Shown: one piece after another, positions 12,017 through 24,901 of the stretch
Numbering within the stretch: the first letter of the stretch is position 1
How the letters are laid out: every line of letters begins with the position of its first letter
Assembly: GCA_038501625.1 (NCBI GenBank)
Contig: JAZAYU010000173.1
Span: forward strand, 1,054,001-1,118,000
Source: Corbicula japonica
Lineage: Eukaryota; Mollusca; Bivalvia; Venerida; Cyrenidae
Length of the DNA stretch: 64,000 bases
Reading direction: 5' to 3'
The notes under the pieces: model-generated
Told to the model about the DNA's origin: nothing
The model's database searches: none
What the model saw: the letters and a program-made list of their open reading frames with translations, nothing else
Translations under genes and position numbers: made by a program

Positions 12017-13124
12017 TAGGGATGGGAACGGTTATCCGGATAACCGAATATCCGAATAGTAAGATCGTATCCGGATACCATTCTCGTATCCGAATACCCT
12101 CAAATTCGTACGAATTTAGTTTCAATATTTTGTTCAAGGTTTGTAAAATATAACTTAAACTGGTAAATCTTTCTAAAACTCGCTACACTGCTTGCACTAA
12201 TTTTGATACTGACATGGTTTTCCCCAGGCGTAACTCGACCAGGATGTCTCAGCAGGGTTGACAAAGAGGTGTTAATTGTTTTTATAGTGGTTAATTGGGA
12301 GACCGGAAGATCTGTATTCCAGACCGTGATCTTTTGTTTTGTTGATTGGTGTACCTTGAACAGAGCCTGTTAAATGACACCTGTCAAGTTGCAACAACTT
12401 AATAATTTTCGTTAACGAAAACAAACCTCAGATTATTGACAATTTATTGCAATAGAATTTTGAGCAAATATAATCTTGACAGTTTGTTATTTTGACATGA
12501 CCGCATTAAAGACTTGAAAGGAAAAAATCATTTAACGTTAGTCGCTGATATTGAAAAATATTAGATGATGCAATTAACTATTACCATAACTTTTACATGT
12601 ATTTTTAACCCGATACATGTGATTTATCGATAAATTGGTTACACAGCATTTGTTCATGTAGTTATTGTAAACTCTGTGTTTTTACATGTTCCGCTGCTGT
12701 GCAGGCCGATTTTTCGAAAATGAATCGCCTTGCATATGAGTGCATATGACTATATGCGTATTTTTCGTTTAAAGAATATTATGTATGCGCTTGCAAGCGT
12801 CCACGTGAAATAAAACTCCAATTTTATCAAACCTTTTCTTGTCTTTTTTCGCGGTAGCTAATTTTTTTTCAACTCGTTATTGACTTAAAAAGTTAAGTTG
12901 TTGGGTCCGAATTTTCACTTATATTTTGTTTCCGTGATATACCCGGTAGGTTGGTCGAGGACTCAAACGATCGCGATATAGTGTTATGTTTGTGCTTTTT
13001 AAATTTAAAATATTTTATCAGCAAAATTTTCTGTGGTCGATAAAATGATACGGTTATTCGGATATTATCCGGATACCGGATACGGTTATCCGAATAGTGA
13101 TTTAGGTATCCGTTCCCATCCCTA
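12017..13124. mobile_element. hAT-type MITE, 8-bp TSD GTTCTAAA
   Basis: Ends are TAGGGATGGGAACGG inverted; GTTCTAAA flanks at 12009-12016 and 13125-13132. Subterminal clusters of ATCCG (GGTTATCCGGATAACC and similar) occur at both ends, as expected for transposase sites. The 8-bp duplication and TAGGG start fit the hAT superfamily. No transposase is seen. It is inserted in the left arm of the foldback. Confidence 0.85.
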
Positions 13125-15401
13125 GTTCTAAAATATGAAAATGTTGCAAAATATGCGTATTTCACAGGTGGAAGGAATGTACCCTGGTCCCCCACCCCCT
13201 GCAGACACTACCCACCCCAGTCCAAAAAAAATTCCAGTCAATCAGACACCACATTGCATTGAATTTAATCATTTTCATAAAAAATCATGAAAAAAAATTA
13301 TAACTATTTTTTTTGTATATGGTTACTTACCATTGACAAGGTCAGGAAGAAATGTCGTTTGAAAAAGACTATGTTTCGTCTAAAACCATTTCAATTTTTG
13401 TCAAATATTTTTTTATACAACGTAACTCATATGCTCTGAATTGCATATCCATCTAGCTCTCAGAAAAAGTTTACTTCGAAGAAAAATTCCCAGAAGTTTT
13501 CAATCTACAGTTGAAAATGTCCACCATGGTATAGCGCTTTTTGACGTAAGCAGAACAATCCCACACATTTCATTACCAGGCTTCGCGAAACTGCTGAAAA
13601 CTTTGCCTGACATTCGGTCAGACAGGCTTCCAATTCTTGTCTGACCGAAAGAACTTTTGCCTGACCGAATTGTTTTTCCAAATAAATGTGTACCTGTTAT
13701 TTTTTTAAAATTAAAGACACATCATCCTTTAAAGGCTTCTTTAACATTTTAATTCTCTCTCTTAGGTAAAACATCAGTTAATCCTTGATGGACCTGTCTG
13801 GAAATAAGAACCTTCATTATCAAAATCGTCACTATAATACATCCTTAACACACAATTTTTTTTATAGAGTAAGGCCACTTCTTTTATATAAAATGGTTTA
13901 CAAAACCGGCGGACCTATTTTTTCAAGAAATCGAAAAAAAAAAAATCGAAATTGACGATTTTTTTTTCATTAATAATTTCCGGCCCTATGGAAACGAGTC
14001 AAAAACTATCGAAACAAATCCCATTTTGCTTGTTTTTAACGCGCCCTCGAAATAGGTAGACGGGTTTTATGTCTCAGAGATACTCCACGAAATCGGGTAA
14101 CGGCTGTAAGAATATATCGTCAAATGGGGTACGATTTTCAAACACAAAACCATTTCCTATACAAGCAATGTAAATTTTATCTATCATTTGTATCGGACAA
14201 GAGAATATATCGCCAAATCGAATAGAAAATTTGCAAATTGTCTTGCCAAAACTTTCATCGCCTGTTTACAGGAACGACACCGGATGAACCGTTTATCGTC
14301 CGTATCAAAGCTTATGTCACATTTAATATTTGTCTATTGTCAGCTGATAATCCAATTAAATTTTCTCGGCAGCGATGAACAAGAACAGTGAAGCCTCCGG
14401 GCAAACAAACTGTAACCTGTCATAATTTTTAAACAGATTACTCAATCAGGCGTTACAAAAAAACACAGCAACCTAGGCCTATCGAGACGTAATTGGTACA
14501 TGTACTTACAATAATCCACGTTCAAATTCCATTGTCTCTTTTTAATTATCACATAATCCGCACAATTCAAAAACAAACAAAAAATAATTTTCTCAAACAT
14601 GTTTTACAATCACTCATAGATTTATGTACATTTCTTTGATCCGCCTTCCATGTTAATTTATACGGAGACAGAATTTGATTGACAGTCAGTATTGAGTTAA
14701 ACGTTGATACCAACCGTCTTTGAAATGCAACTTAAAAGGGATTTGTCGGCTCGTATCAAGACTGTGTTGTTTTATCGGCACTGCTTTGAAATCGTTTGAT
14801 CTACAAGAAGTGTGTACGTGACATTCGACATTTTTTAGCTGGGTAAAATTGGTTGATGATGCAATAATTCTGAAATATGATACTTGAGATAAAATTGGGA
14901 CGTAATTTATTTTGGAATATGTTCGCATTGGTTAGTGTTTTAATACTTATTTTACATTCACTTTGTAAATGTCGCGGTGTCATAATTTAATTTGAAACTT
15001 TTATTTTGTAGCAGAGCGTGACAGAAGGGTCTGTTAATCCATTAATAAAAATATAAATAATGCATATTTGTCACGAGTATTGCCCAGAACACGATCTATC
15101 TGACCTCCCTTGTCAACAAATATATGCAGATTCAATGATAATCATTACCAGACTTTCAGTTTTGTTTCTGTAGATTTAAATTGTTTTGACTGTTATATAG
15201 TAGTTAATGCTGTCAGACTAATATTAAGACTAGATGTGGAAATTTTTTTTTATTTTTTTTTCGACCGCCTTACGGACACTTTGACCAAAAATTTTTGTAA
15301 ACCATAAAATAAACTAGAATGTTGTGTTCCGCGGAACACATGTGTCGCCTGCATGGAAAACGTTGAAATGTGGGCCTATGTTTAATCATATATAATAAAA
15401 A

Positions 15402-16677
15402 CAGGGGTTCCATTTGACCCGGAAGCTCGGGTTTTGACCCGGGAGATTTATTAAATACGCCAAATTGACGCGTCGTAAATCTGGAGCATGCGTCATCATG
15501 ACCCGGGGCGAATTCGACCTGTGCGTCAATCAAATCAAAAATAACATCGAAATCCCGCCTAACGCAATCATAACTGGCCAATCGTAAACGCCGATTTACC
15601 AATAATCAGTCTCGCTTACTGAAACGTTTCAACACACCTGTGGTTAGAAAGTTAATTGATGTGTAAGCAAATTATCGATACTTCACGCGCGCCTGTATAT
15701 TATGATCACTGATGATGGGACAATTATAGAAACATGAAAGGTTAATTGGTTTAATCAGATTTGTCGAGTGATGACAGGATTATCGGCGAGTTAAATCATC
15801 AGACGTTTTCAGATAACGGCGTAAAGGGTAAATGGATTTTTTGTCTTTGAGATCGTAATTGGACAAATTTATAGAAGATGTGTCACGTTGCAACTGAATT
15901 TCAAAGTAGTTTAATATTTCTCGGTAATCTCGATATATGCATCGCGAAAAACGGTTCGGACCAGCTTATTTCAATTCATGTCTGGCGGTCTAAAGCGACC
16001 CGTTGAGGATTCGAATGTTGACGCAAAATTCGATTTCGAGAGTTTGACCGGTACTCGCGTAAAAAGAAATAAAACAGCTGATTCGACTGAATTTTTTCTC
16101 GAGTGCTTCTAAAAAAGTTGTGAGAAAGTTTAACTCAAATTGGCTAACATAAATTGACTGGCTCGCGCATGAACCAAACAGTGATGGAATCATGGCAATG
16201 TTCTGTACTTTGTGTAGAAATGGTAAAAAGAAAAACGCGTTTTCAACTAGCGGCAACTCAAACTTTCAACACAGTGCTCTTCACGGGCATGCTAAAGCAT
16301 ACACCAAACATTTTTTTGCTTGTTGTACCAGAGTGATGTGATTTTTGTCAGTTGTCAGTCAGTAATGTGGCATGTTATTTATTATTGTTCATTGTTCATT
16401 TTGCTACCTGTCATATTGTTCAACAATATATGTGAAGGCTGGTAAATATTCTATGAATAAAGATTGTGTAAAATTGATTTTAACAGTATTGTTTTTTAGT
16501 ATGAGATTTAAACAAATATGAATAGGGAAAGCTTTGCAGCAGTCGGTTTCGCACGGCATTGACACATACATGACCCTGAAAATTTGATGATGACCCCTGA
16601 AAATTTGAAAATGACCCTTGAAAATTTTGGTCCAAGGGTCATTGACCCTTGGCGTTCAGAGCCAAGTGGAACCCCTG
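15402..16677. mobile_element. CAG-ended element, 6-bp TSD TAAAAA
   Basis: Inverted CAGGGGTTCCAYTTG ends; TAAAAA at 15396-15401 and 16678-16683. Near the right end a short phrase, ATGACCCYTGAAAATTT, is repeated three times. No coding domain was found. It is the fourth nesting level: inside 15320-18857, inside 13577-19414, inside the foldback. Confidence 0.8.
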
Positions 16678-16699
16678 TAAAAATATTTTATTTAAGTTG

Positions 16700-18770
16700 A
16701 TTTCAATACTACACCACAGAACACTTGTGTCATCTAAGTTGCATTTAAAAGGGGAATAACTGTAATAATGGTGAAACAAGAGTAATCATCTTCAAAAATT
16801 GGTTTGTGCACGAAGATGAGTTATTCAAAGTATTAAGTGAATTGAACAAGTACTTTCCAGTTTACAGGCAACACTAAGTTTCATGTTACAGTTGCATTTG
16901 AAAGGGACATAACTCATAAAATTTTCAAACAGGAGTTATAATTTTTGTAGTTGTAGATGGCACTGTTCATGTCGATACAATCCAAGTATTAAATGAATAG
17001 GGCAAGTACTTTCAAATTATAAGCAACATTAAGTTTCATGTGAAATTTGCATTTGAAAAAAAAAGTCAAACAGGAGTTATGATTCTTGTTGTAACTGATG
17101 TTGTTGTTGTTCATGAAGATGATATATTCGAAGAGTGAATAGGACAAGTACTTTAAAAGTTAAAGGTAACATTAAGTTTCATGTTAAAGTTGTATATTAA
17201 AGGGACATAACTCATAAAATAGTCCAGCAGTTGTTATTATTCTTGTTCGTCATAATAACGCTGTTCATGAAGGTGATTTATTTCCAATATCAAGAGAATT
17301 TTCAAAGTGAAAGTCAAAATTAAGTTTCATGTTAAAGTTGCATATGAAAGGGGCATAACTCAAAGTATACTCAAACAGGAGTTATGATTCATAGCGTAAT
17401 CAACGTTGTTGATCATGCTGATATTGTATTCCAAGTATGAAGTGAATAGGACAAGTACTTTCAAAGTTATAGGCAACATTAAGTTTTATATTAAAGTTGC
17501 ATTTGAAAGGGGCATAACTAAAAAAATATTGAAACTGGAGTTATCAGTCTTGTCGTCACAGATGGCATTGTTCATGCTGATGATATATTCCAAGTATGAA
17601 GTGAATAGGACAAGTACTTTCAAAGTTATAGGCAACATTAAGTTTCAGATTAAAGTTGCATTTGAAAGGGGCATAACTCAAGAAATATTGAAACTGGAGT
17701 TATCATTCTTGTCATCACAGATGGCATTGTTCATGCTGATGATATATTCCAAGTATGAAGTGAATAGGACAAGTACTTTCAAAGTTATAGGCAACATTAA
17801 GTTTCAGATTAAAGTTGCATTTGAAAGGGGCACAACTCAAGAAATATTGAAACTGGAGTTATCAGTCTTGTCGTCACAGATAGCATTATTCATGCTGATG
17901 ATATATTCCAAGTATGAAGTGAATAGAACAAGTACTTTAAAAGTTATAGGCAACATTAAGTTTCAGATTAAAGTTGCATTTGAAAGGGGCATAACTCAAG
18001 AAATATTGGAACTGGAGTTATCATTCTTGTCGTCACAGATGGCATTGTTCATGCTGATGATATATTCCAAGTATGAAGTGAATAGGACAAGTACTTTCAA
18101 AGTTATAGGCAACATTAAGTTTCAGATTAAAGTTGCATTTGAAAGGGGCATAACTCAAGAAATATTGAAACTGGAGTTATCGTTCTTGTCGTCACAGATG
18201 GCATTGTTCATGCTGATGATATATTCCAAGTATGAAGTGAATAGGACAAGTACTTTCAAAGTTATAGGAAACATTAAGTTTCAGATTAAAGTTGCATTTG
18301 AAAGGGGCATAACTCAAGAAATATTGGAACTGGAGTTATCATTCTTGTCGTCACAGATGGCATTGTTCATGCTGATGATATATTCCAAGTATGAAGTGAA
18401 TAGGACAAGTACTTTCAAAGTTATAGGCAACATTAAGTTTCAGATTAAAGTTGCATTTGAAAGGGGCATAACTCAAGAAATATTGAAACTGGAGTTATCG
18501 TTCTTGTCGTCACAGATGGCATTGTTCATGCTGATGATATATTCCAAGTATGAAGTGAATAGGACAAGTACTTTCAAAGTTATAGGAAACATTAAGTTTC
18601 AGATTAAAGTTGCATTTGAAAGGGGCATAACTCAAGAAATATTGAAACTGGAGTTATCATTCTTGTCGTCACAGATGGCATTGTTCATGCTGATGATATA
18701 TTCCAAGTATGAAGTGAATAGGACAAGTACTTTCAAAGTTATAGGCAACATTAAGTTTCAGATTAAAGTT
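16700..18770 (+). repeat. 159-bp satellite array (gives a 470-codon open frame)
   Basis: About 13 units. The right-hand eight (17420-18770) are almost identical, with GATATATTCCAAGTATGAAG starting at 17582, 17741 and so on at 159-bp steps. Units to the left (16700-17400) are increasingly diverged and contain indels. Because 159 is 53 codons, a frame at 17406-18818 stays open and would repeat a 53-residue block with YSKYEVNRTSTFK and VAFERGITQEI. I regard this as a by-product of the period, not a gene: there is no codon context, no splice or start context, and the tail runs into the CGACGA terminus. Confidence 0.85.
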
Positions 18771-19999
18771 GGGGGACTACCGGACGACGACGACGACGAC
18801 GCCGACGCCGGACAATAGCATCCCTATGTGTCTACCTGCTATCGCAGGCGACACAAAAAGGAGTGGCCTAAGTGTAACAGGATGGTCTGAATTCCACTGA
18901 AAGAATATCATGATCAAAACTGGGTACTATTTCTTCAGTATCATCAAATACTGTCTCATCGAAAATATTCTTATTTAAAAGTAACCACGAGCGGCAATTT
19001 CTCAACAAATTTTCTCGACAGGCACTTGGACTATTGTTTTGTCTTTTTTCTTCATCAGTTTTTTTTGTTTTTTGCCTGGTGTAGCGCCATCAAAATACTG
19101 CAAGAACAACACTTTCTTTGTACATTGTCGAAGGTAGTATATGGTTACTCTATCTATAATTGGCTGGAAACTTAAAAAGAAACGCCGACGGAAAGCATGT
19201 TTTCAATATTCTCATAATTAAGGGAGAAAACTCGGTCTTGATCGGACATGATAAATCCCGGAATTCGTGCCGGACGGATAGACTCTTACTCAGCCGTTAT
19301 CAGTTAAGGACTGAACTGTGCCGGACATAAGGTCCGGAACCCAGACAAAAATTATCGGACCAGACAGATTTTTGCCGGACATGTCCGACGGTCCGGCGTC
19401 TTTCGCAAAGCCTGCATTACATGGTTTTTCAGTGAAAACTCAGTGATAATGAGCAATGCCGTGAATGACAACCATATATAAGCAAATAATATGCAAGATT
19501 ACTATAAAATCCACCGATCATCTCGTTTTAAACGAATGATGCTGATGCTACGGCCGATTTTTCAATTTTCGTTATTGTCAAACTGCTTCAGCCTCCATTA
19601 CTGGCGAGAAGTTGCATAACTTCAAAGGGAGGTCACTGCGTCGGATTCCAACTGCGGCACCAACTTCATATAAAGTAAACTTTTTAAGTTTAGAGAGAAA
19701 ACTTATAAAGTTTTACCGGTTTCAAATCTTCTTTTCCACATTTCAGCTGTAATTATTATCATTAAATGTATAGTCATCAGGGGTTTTTCTGCCTATTTTG
19801 GGAAAAGGAGTCTGGACATTTTGGGAATTTTTTATCAACAAAAATGCCCATTTTGGGAAATTTTAATATGCACTTATTTAGCTAAAATCAGTCAATTTTT
19901 ACATTACCAGCTTTTTGGTCTTTATTCAAACAATGCAAAACTGGTAACTTTTTAGTCAACTGATATCAGAAATAATTTTCTCATTTAAATTATTCATTA

Positions 20000-20824
20000 G
20001 GCCAAAAATAAAATATTGTTTGTTTCCCCTTCCCGACCCAGGCAAAAAAGGAATGGGTAGGTAGGTAGGTAAATTATTTTTTTTTGGAAGATGACAAATT
20101 TACCCAATGATTTTTACAGCCTTAACTGAGATGAATGACAGCCTCTAGAATACATAAATAGAATCTAGCTTTCTAGAACTATTTCGTGTGTAAAATATAC
20201 TATTATAAAACTATTTTTACAAAATAAAAACAGTATGTGAAACTGTATTGGCACTAAAGCAAGTATCTCTTGAGAATGTGTCAAATGACTAGATTAAACC
20301 AGACTTCCCGAAAGTTGAAAAAAAGTGTCAGACATTTGGTCAGACAAGATGTGAAAAATTGTCTGACCAAAACAACTTCTGTCAGACCGAAACATGCTAA
20401 AAAGGTATAATAAAGTATTAGGAGTTCAAATTTTTGTCTGACATTTGGTCAGATAACATTAGAAAACATGTCTGACTGGCTGAAATTTTACCAGACAGGT
20501 CCTTCGGTCTGGCAACTTTCGGGAAGTCTGTTAAACATGCATTACATAAGGAAAACAGTATGTTTACTTTGGCTCATATGGTTCTTGTAAATAATAGTTC
20601 AGCCCCGCGCTTAAGAATTACCTAGCTGGGAACCAGCGCCTATATAATTTGCACTCAAAAGTTTCGTACTTCCGATCACTTCGTACCTCCTTTGTTTCGT
20701 ACCCAATAATTCTTACCTTAAAAAAATATTTTTGCAACTCAAAATTGGGAAAAAATCTTTTGGGTAGGGCCGATTTGAATGGGTAGGGTGGGAAGGGGAA
20801 ACAAACAATATTTTATTTTTGGCC
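20000..20824. mobile_element. Harbinger-like MITE, TTA TSD
   Basis: Inverted ends GGCCAAAAATAAAATATTG continue to GTTTGTTTCCCCTTCCC; TTA at 19997-19999 and 20825-20827. A 3-bp TTA duplication is typical of PIF/Harbinger. The GGCC end plus A-run resembles the element at 5043-6811. Confidence 0.8.
20300..20530. mobile_element. CAG-ended MITE, 6-bp TSD TTAAAC
   Basis: A 231-bp segment with inverted CAGACTTCCCGAAAGTTG ends, TTAAAC at 20294-20299 and 20531-20536, and internal TCAGACATTTGGTCAGA and GTCTGACCAAA repeats. Its ends and internal GTCTGACC words are close to those of 13577-19414, so it is probably a small relative. It is nested in the TTA MITE. Confidence 0.85.
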
Positions 20825-20967
20825 TTATATAAAAATACAAATTCTTTATAAAATATTGAAACTGTAGTAAATTTAGTGGTTATTTTAGATTATTAACTAA
20901 ATAGACCAGATAAACATAAGTTTTTATTGTAGTACTGTGCAAAGCCATCATAGTCGCGAAAATACAT

Positions 20968-23392
20968 TACAACAAGAGCTGTCACTTGAAATTGACATAT
21001 GCCCCCGAAATGCAGCTTTGAAATCGAATAGGTATACATATGTAATAAATAAACATATGTAATGAAAAATATGCTTGTGGAAGACAAAGCATACTGCATG
21101 CATATAATGTTTTAAGTCTGTAGTAAATATATAGTTAAATAAAGTTAAATATGACATTTTTTTTTAGAAAATTCGAAGATTATTGGGGAAATTATCCTGG
21201 AAAATGATTATTAGAGTTATGAACCTTACTACATGTGATGTGGGTAATATGAACCAGAGGGCCATGATGGCCCTTTATCACTGACCAGAGTACAACAAAG
21301 TTGTGTTGTACAAGACCCAACGTCTCCATATGGTGAACATTTACACGAAGTTATTTTAAAATCCAATAAGAAACAACAAATCTACAGCTTGGAAAAGAAA
21401 ATGCTATTTTTCGTAACAGTGACCTTGACCTTTGACCTACCGGCATGGGTATTGTAAGCAACACATGCCTTTGTCATGGTGAACATTTATGTAAAGTTAT
21501 TTTGAAATCACTTCATTCATTAGGAATTAACAGCCCAGACCAGAAAATGTTATTTTTTGTAAAGGTGACCTTGACCTTGGACCAACAGGCATGGGTACTG
21601 TACGCGAAAGTACACCTTGTCATGGTAAACATTTGAGCCAAGTTATTTTAAAATCCAATGAGAAATAACAAATTTACAGCTGGACAAGATTTTTCTATTT
21701 ATAGTAACAGTGACCTAGTTTTTGACCCCAGGTGACCCATATTCAAACTCGTCCAATTAATAACTGGGACATATGTCCTGACCAAGTTTCTTTACAATCT
21801 GATAATCAGAGTAAAGTGTGACCACTATAGTGTAAACAAGAAAATTCTATTTTTAGTAACAGTGACCTAGTTTTTGGACCCAGATGACCCATATTCGAAC
21901 TTGTCTGAGAAATCATTGGGACAAACATCCTGACCAAGTTTCATGACAATCGGAGCAAAAATGTGACCTCTAGAGTGTTAACAAGAAAATTGTATTTTTA
22001 GTAACAGTGACCTAGTTTTTGGACCCAGACGACCCATATTCAAAATTGTCCCAGAAATCATAGGGACAAACATCCTGACCAAGTGTCATGACAATCAGAA
22101 CAAACATGTGACCGCTAGAGTGTTAACAAGAAAATTCTATTTTTAGTTACAGTGACCTAGTTTTTGGACCCAGATGATCCATATTCAAACTCATCCTAGA
22201 AATCATTGGGACAAACATTCTGACCAAGTTTCATGATAACTGGAGCAAAAATGTGACTGCTAGTGCTAACAAGAAAATTCTATTTATAGTAACAGTGACC
22301 TAGTTTTTGGACCCAGATGACCCATATTCAAACTCAGCCTAGAAATAATTGGGACAAATATCCTGACCAAGTTTCATGTTAATTGGAGCAAAAATGTGAC
22401 TGCTAGAGTGTTAACAAGAAAATTCTATTTATAGTAACAGTGACCTAGTTTTTCGACCCAGATGACCCTTATTCGAACTCGTCCTAGAATTCATTGGGAC
22501 AAACATCCTGACCAAGTTTCATGACAATCGGAGCAAAAATGTGACCGCTAGAGTGTTAACAAGAAAATTCTATTTTAAGTAACAGTGACCTAGTTTTTGG
22601 ACGTAGATGACCCGTATTCCAATTCTTCTGACAAATCATTTGGACAAACATCCTGACCAAGTTTCATGACAATCAGAACAAAAATGTGACCGCTAGAGTG
22701 TTAACAAGAAAATTCTATTTTTAGTAACAGTGACCTAGTTTTTGGACCCTGATGACCCATATTGCAACTCGTCCGAGAAATCATTGGGACAAACATCCTG
22801 ACCAAATTTCATGACAATCGGACAAAAAATGTAACCTCTACTGCGTTATTTACCTTGGGGTTAGGGTTTAGGGTTAGGTAAAAAGGCCCATAACTCAGCC
22901 AAAAATAATCCGATCAGAAATTCCTTTGGATATGCACAATAAGTCTTGGTGACAAACCCTCCTGTGAGGTTTCAATGAAATCCCTCAAGCGGTTTCAGTT
23001 TACGTTAGGGTTAGGGTTTAGGGTTAGGTAAAAAGGTCCATAACTCCGCCAAAAATAATCCGATCAGAAATTCCTTCGGATATGCACATCTACAATTGGT
23101 GACAAACATTCCTGTGAAGTTTCAATGAAATCCCTCAAGCGGTTTGGGAGAAGAAGCGAGGACAAGATTTTGCTTAAAAGGGCCATAACTCAGCCAAAAA
23201 TAATCCGAGCAGAAATTCCTGACGATATGCACAACTAGGCTTGGTGACAAACATTCCTGTGAAGTTTCAAAGAAATCCCTCAAGCGGTTTATGAGGAGAA
23301 GCGAGGACAAGATTATTTCGGACAGACGGAAAGACGGACGGACGGACGGACAGTGCGATTACTATATGCCTCCCTTCGGGGGCATAAAAATA
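20968..23392 (+). mobile_element. Helentron-like element with ~145-bp repeats
   Basis: The head AACAAGAGCTGTCACTTG leads to ATATGCCCCCGAA. The tail has GACGGACGGACGGACAGTGC followed by the hairpin TGCCTCCCTTCGGGGGCA and TAA. A second head-like phrase (GAGGGCCATGATGGCCC) lies at about 21256. About eight units with AACAGTGACCTAGTTTTTGG occur at 21.70-22.83 kb, spaced 141-148 bp, followed by three units with CATAACTC.GCCAAAAATAATC. Confidence 0.65.
22858..23028 (+). repeat. Two interstitial telomere-like TTAGGG blocks
   Basis: Short runs of GGGTTAGGGTTTAGGGTTAGG occur at 22858-22878 and 23004-23028, each just before AAAAGG.CCATAACTC in consecutive units of the array. The runs are imperfect (TTTAGGG mixed with TTAGGG), three to four hexamers each. 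Confidence 0.75.
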
Positions 23393-24029
23393 ATTAAGTG
23401 TCTTACGAGTCATATTATGATGCATCTTCTGCAGTTACGGGTACTTTCAGTAATGTTTTGCAGAATAGTTCTAAATTTATTGATATATTCAATAGCTATA
23501 ATGTTGAAAGAAGGTCCAGAAAATATTCATGCTTACAGTTACATCAGGGTAACTGAACGCTTGCAATTTCTAGATAAAGGGAAGTCACTCTTTTATTACC
23601 TTTGTATTTTGATATATTTTATTCGATTTTTTTCCGAAATTTCAGAAATAAAATATGTTTTCAATTGGGAAAAATGACAACTGCTTATGATTGGGAACAG
23701 GGCCGTTTGCTTTGGGAACACCTCCGTTTTCTGGAGGCACAGACAGTGCTGAAAAACCCCTGTCATTGTCATAGAAACTTAATAACTCCAGATTTCATGT
23801 ATATACGGGACCGCATATTTTATTTCGCCGACATTCATGCTTCAACGGATCTATCAAAAGGTATCCGAAGATAATAAACAGTGCAAAATGAAACATGACG
23901 GTAGAAAATCATGAAAATTCGGCGTTAGCATCGGTAACACTTGAGTAAAAGTAAGATGATCGGTGGAATTTGTAGAAGCCTTCCATATTATTTGCTTGCA
24001 CGTGGTTGTCATTTACCGCATCGCTCGTA

Positions 24030-24901
24030 CAGGGGTCAAAGTTAGGAAAATGTAAAAGCCTGAAATAAAGCTGGGGGCCGCTAGGGCCCCCCGGTGGGTC
24101 CAGGGGTCCAGGGGGCCGGAGGCCCCCGGAAGCTCCTGCATTTTAGTAAATTTCAAGGCTTATTCTTGTGTTTTCCTGAGACACAATTGCTCTAAAATAT
24201 ATTTTTTTCTCAACAATATATTCGTTTGTCATGATGAAAATTGACAATTGAGAATGTTTATAAATTATGTCAATCAAGCCACTGATTAGACTAAATGATA
24301 TTTTCTCTCTTTTCATTACATGAAGAATCACAAGGCTACAAAACTAAATCTTATGCTTGCGAAAAAAAATTATTATTATTTTTAAACAAACAAAATTATA
24401 AGCGTACTTTATTGTCTTAACACAGCACTCGTAATAAGCAGCGCCCGGAATATCGGCCTTTCTAAAACAGATTTCCAACCTGTCACCGTTTTTGTCGCAT
24501 TCTGAGAGCCATTCCGAATTCCATTTATTTTTGACATCTATTTCTAGCGATTTGGTATTACAATCCGATTTTAAGGACTTCATTTTCATTTTCTCATGCT
24601 CTCGATGGAGGGCCCCATTTTGCCTGATTTTACACTGATATTATGTTACGACGAATTTGATTCGATGATTTCAGCCTAAGTTAGCCTATTATAACCCAGT
24701 TTGAGCCAATCAAATTTGATGTTAGGTACACGCGTAATTGCTAAGATAAACGAGATTCGGGTCGATATTGTTGTCGTCGTATGACTCGTCTACACTCCCC
24801 CCCCCCAGATATCTCCTCGGATTTACACGATTAGGAAAAACGACCCAAGCCGCTCCCGAAAAGCCGGAATTCAGGCATAAGCCGGAAAACTTTGACCCCT
24901 G
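24030..24901. mobile_element. CAG-ended element, 6-bp TSD CTCGTA
   Basis: Inverted CAGGGGTCAAAGTT ends; CTCGTA at 24024-24029 and 24902-24907. It carries GGGGGCCGCTAGGGCCCCCC and GGAAGCTCCTGC, the same GC-rich module as 3032-3392. An 81-codon open frame at 24344-24589 (minus) has no recognised domain. It is inserted in the right arm of the foldback. Confidence 0.85.

Larger units (their letters stand above)
15320..18857 (+). mobile_element. Helentron-like element with 159-bp satellite core
   Basis: The head has the palindrome GTGTTCCGCGGAACAC and GTGTCGCCTGC (15341-15351). The tail has CGACGACGACGACGACGCCG, then TACCTGCTATCGCAGGCGACAC, so GCAGGCGACAC near 18845 is the inverse of the head motif. 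The interior is a long tandem array. The layout parallels the elements at 4445, 20968 and 41262; the rolling-circle assignment is inferred. Confidence 0.65.
13577..19414. mobile_element. CAG-ended element, 6-bp TSD CATTAC, carrying a nested array
   Basis: Left end CAGGCTTCGCGAAA, inverted right end CAGGCTTTGCGAAA; CATTAC at 13571-13576 and 19415-19420. Both ends carry runs of TCTGACCGAA- or GTCCGGAC-like short repeats. The core without the nested 15320-18857 element is about 2.3 kb. No protein domain was recognised. It interrupts the foldback left arm, whose sequence resumes exactly after 19414. Confidence 0.8.
19778..23762. mobile_element. CAGGGGTTTTTC-ended element, 4-bp TSD TCAT
   Basis: CAGGGGTTTTTC on the left is matched by GAAAAACCCCTG on the right; TCAT flanks at 19774-19777 and 23763-23766. 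It contains the Harbinger-like MITE at 20000 and the array element at 20968. Little unique sequence remains and no transposase is seen. The short TIR and duplication leave the superfamily open. Confidence 0.65.

Noticed and set aside
17578..18700. Hammerhead ribozyme in the satellite (CTGATGA followed by GAA)
   Set aside because: The core would need GAAA; here it reads GAAG with only a weak 3-4 bp stem II, and no matching stem III/I was found.
17406..18818. 470-codon open frame as a repetitive protein gene
   Set aside because: It follows from a 159-bp (3 x 53) satellite inside a transposon; no start context, exon structure or known domain. The left units of the same satellite are frameshifted.
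24344..24589. 81-codon minus-strand frame as a host gene
   Set aside because: It lies wholly inside a CAG-ended element and shows no recognisable domain.
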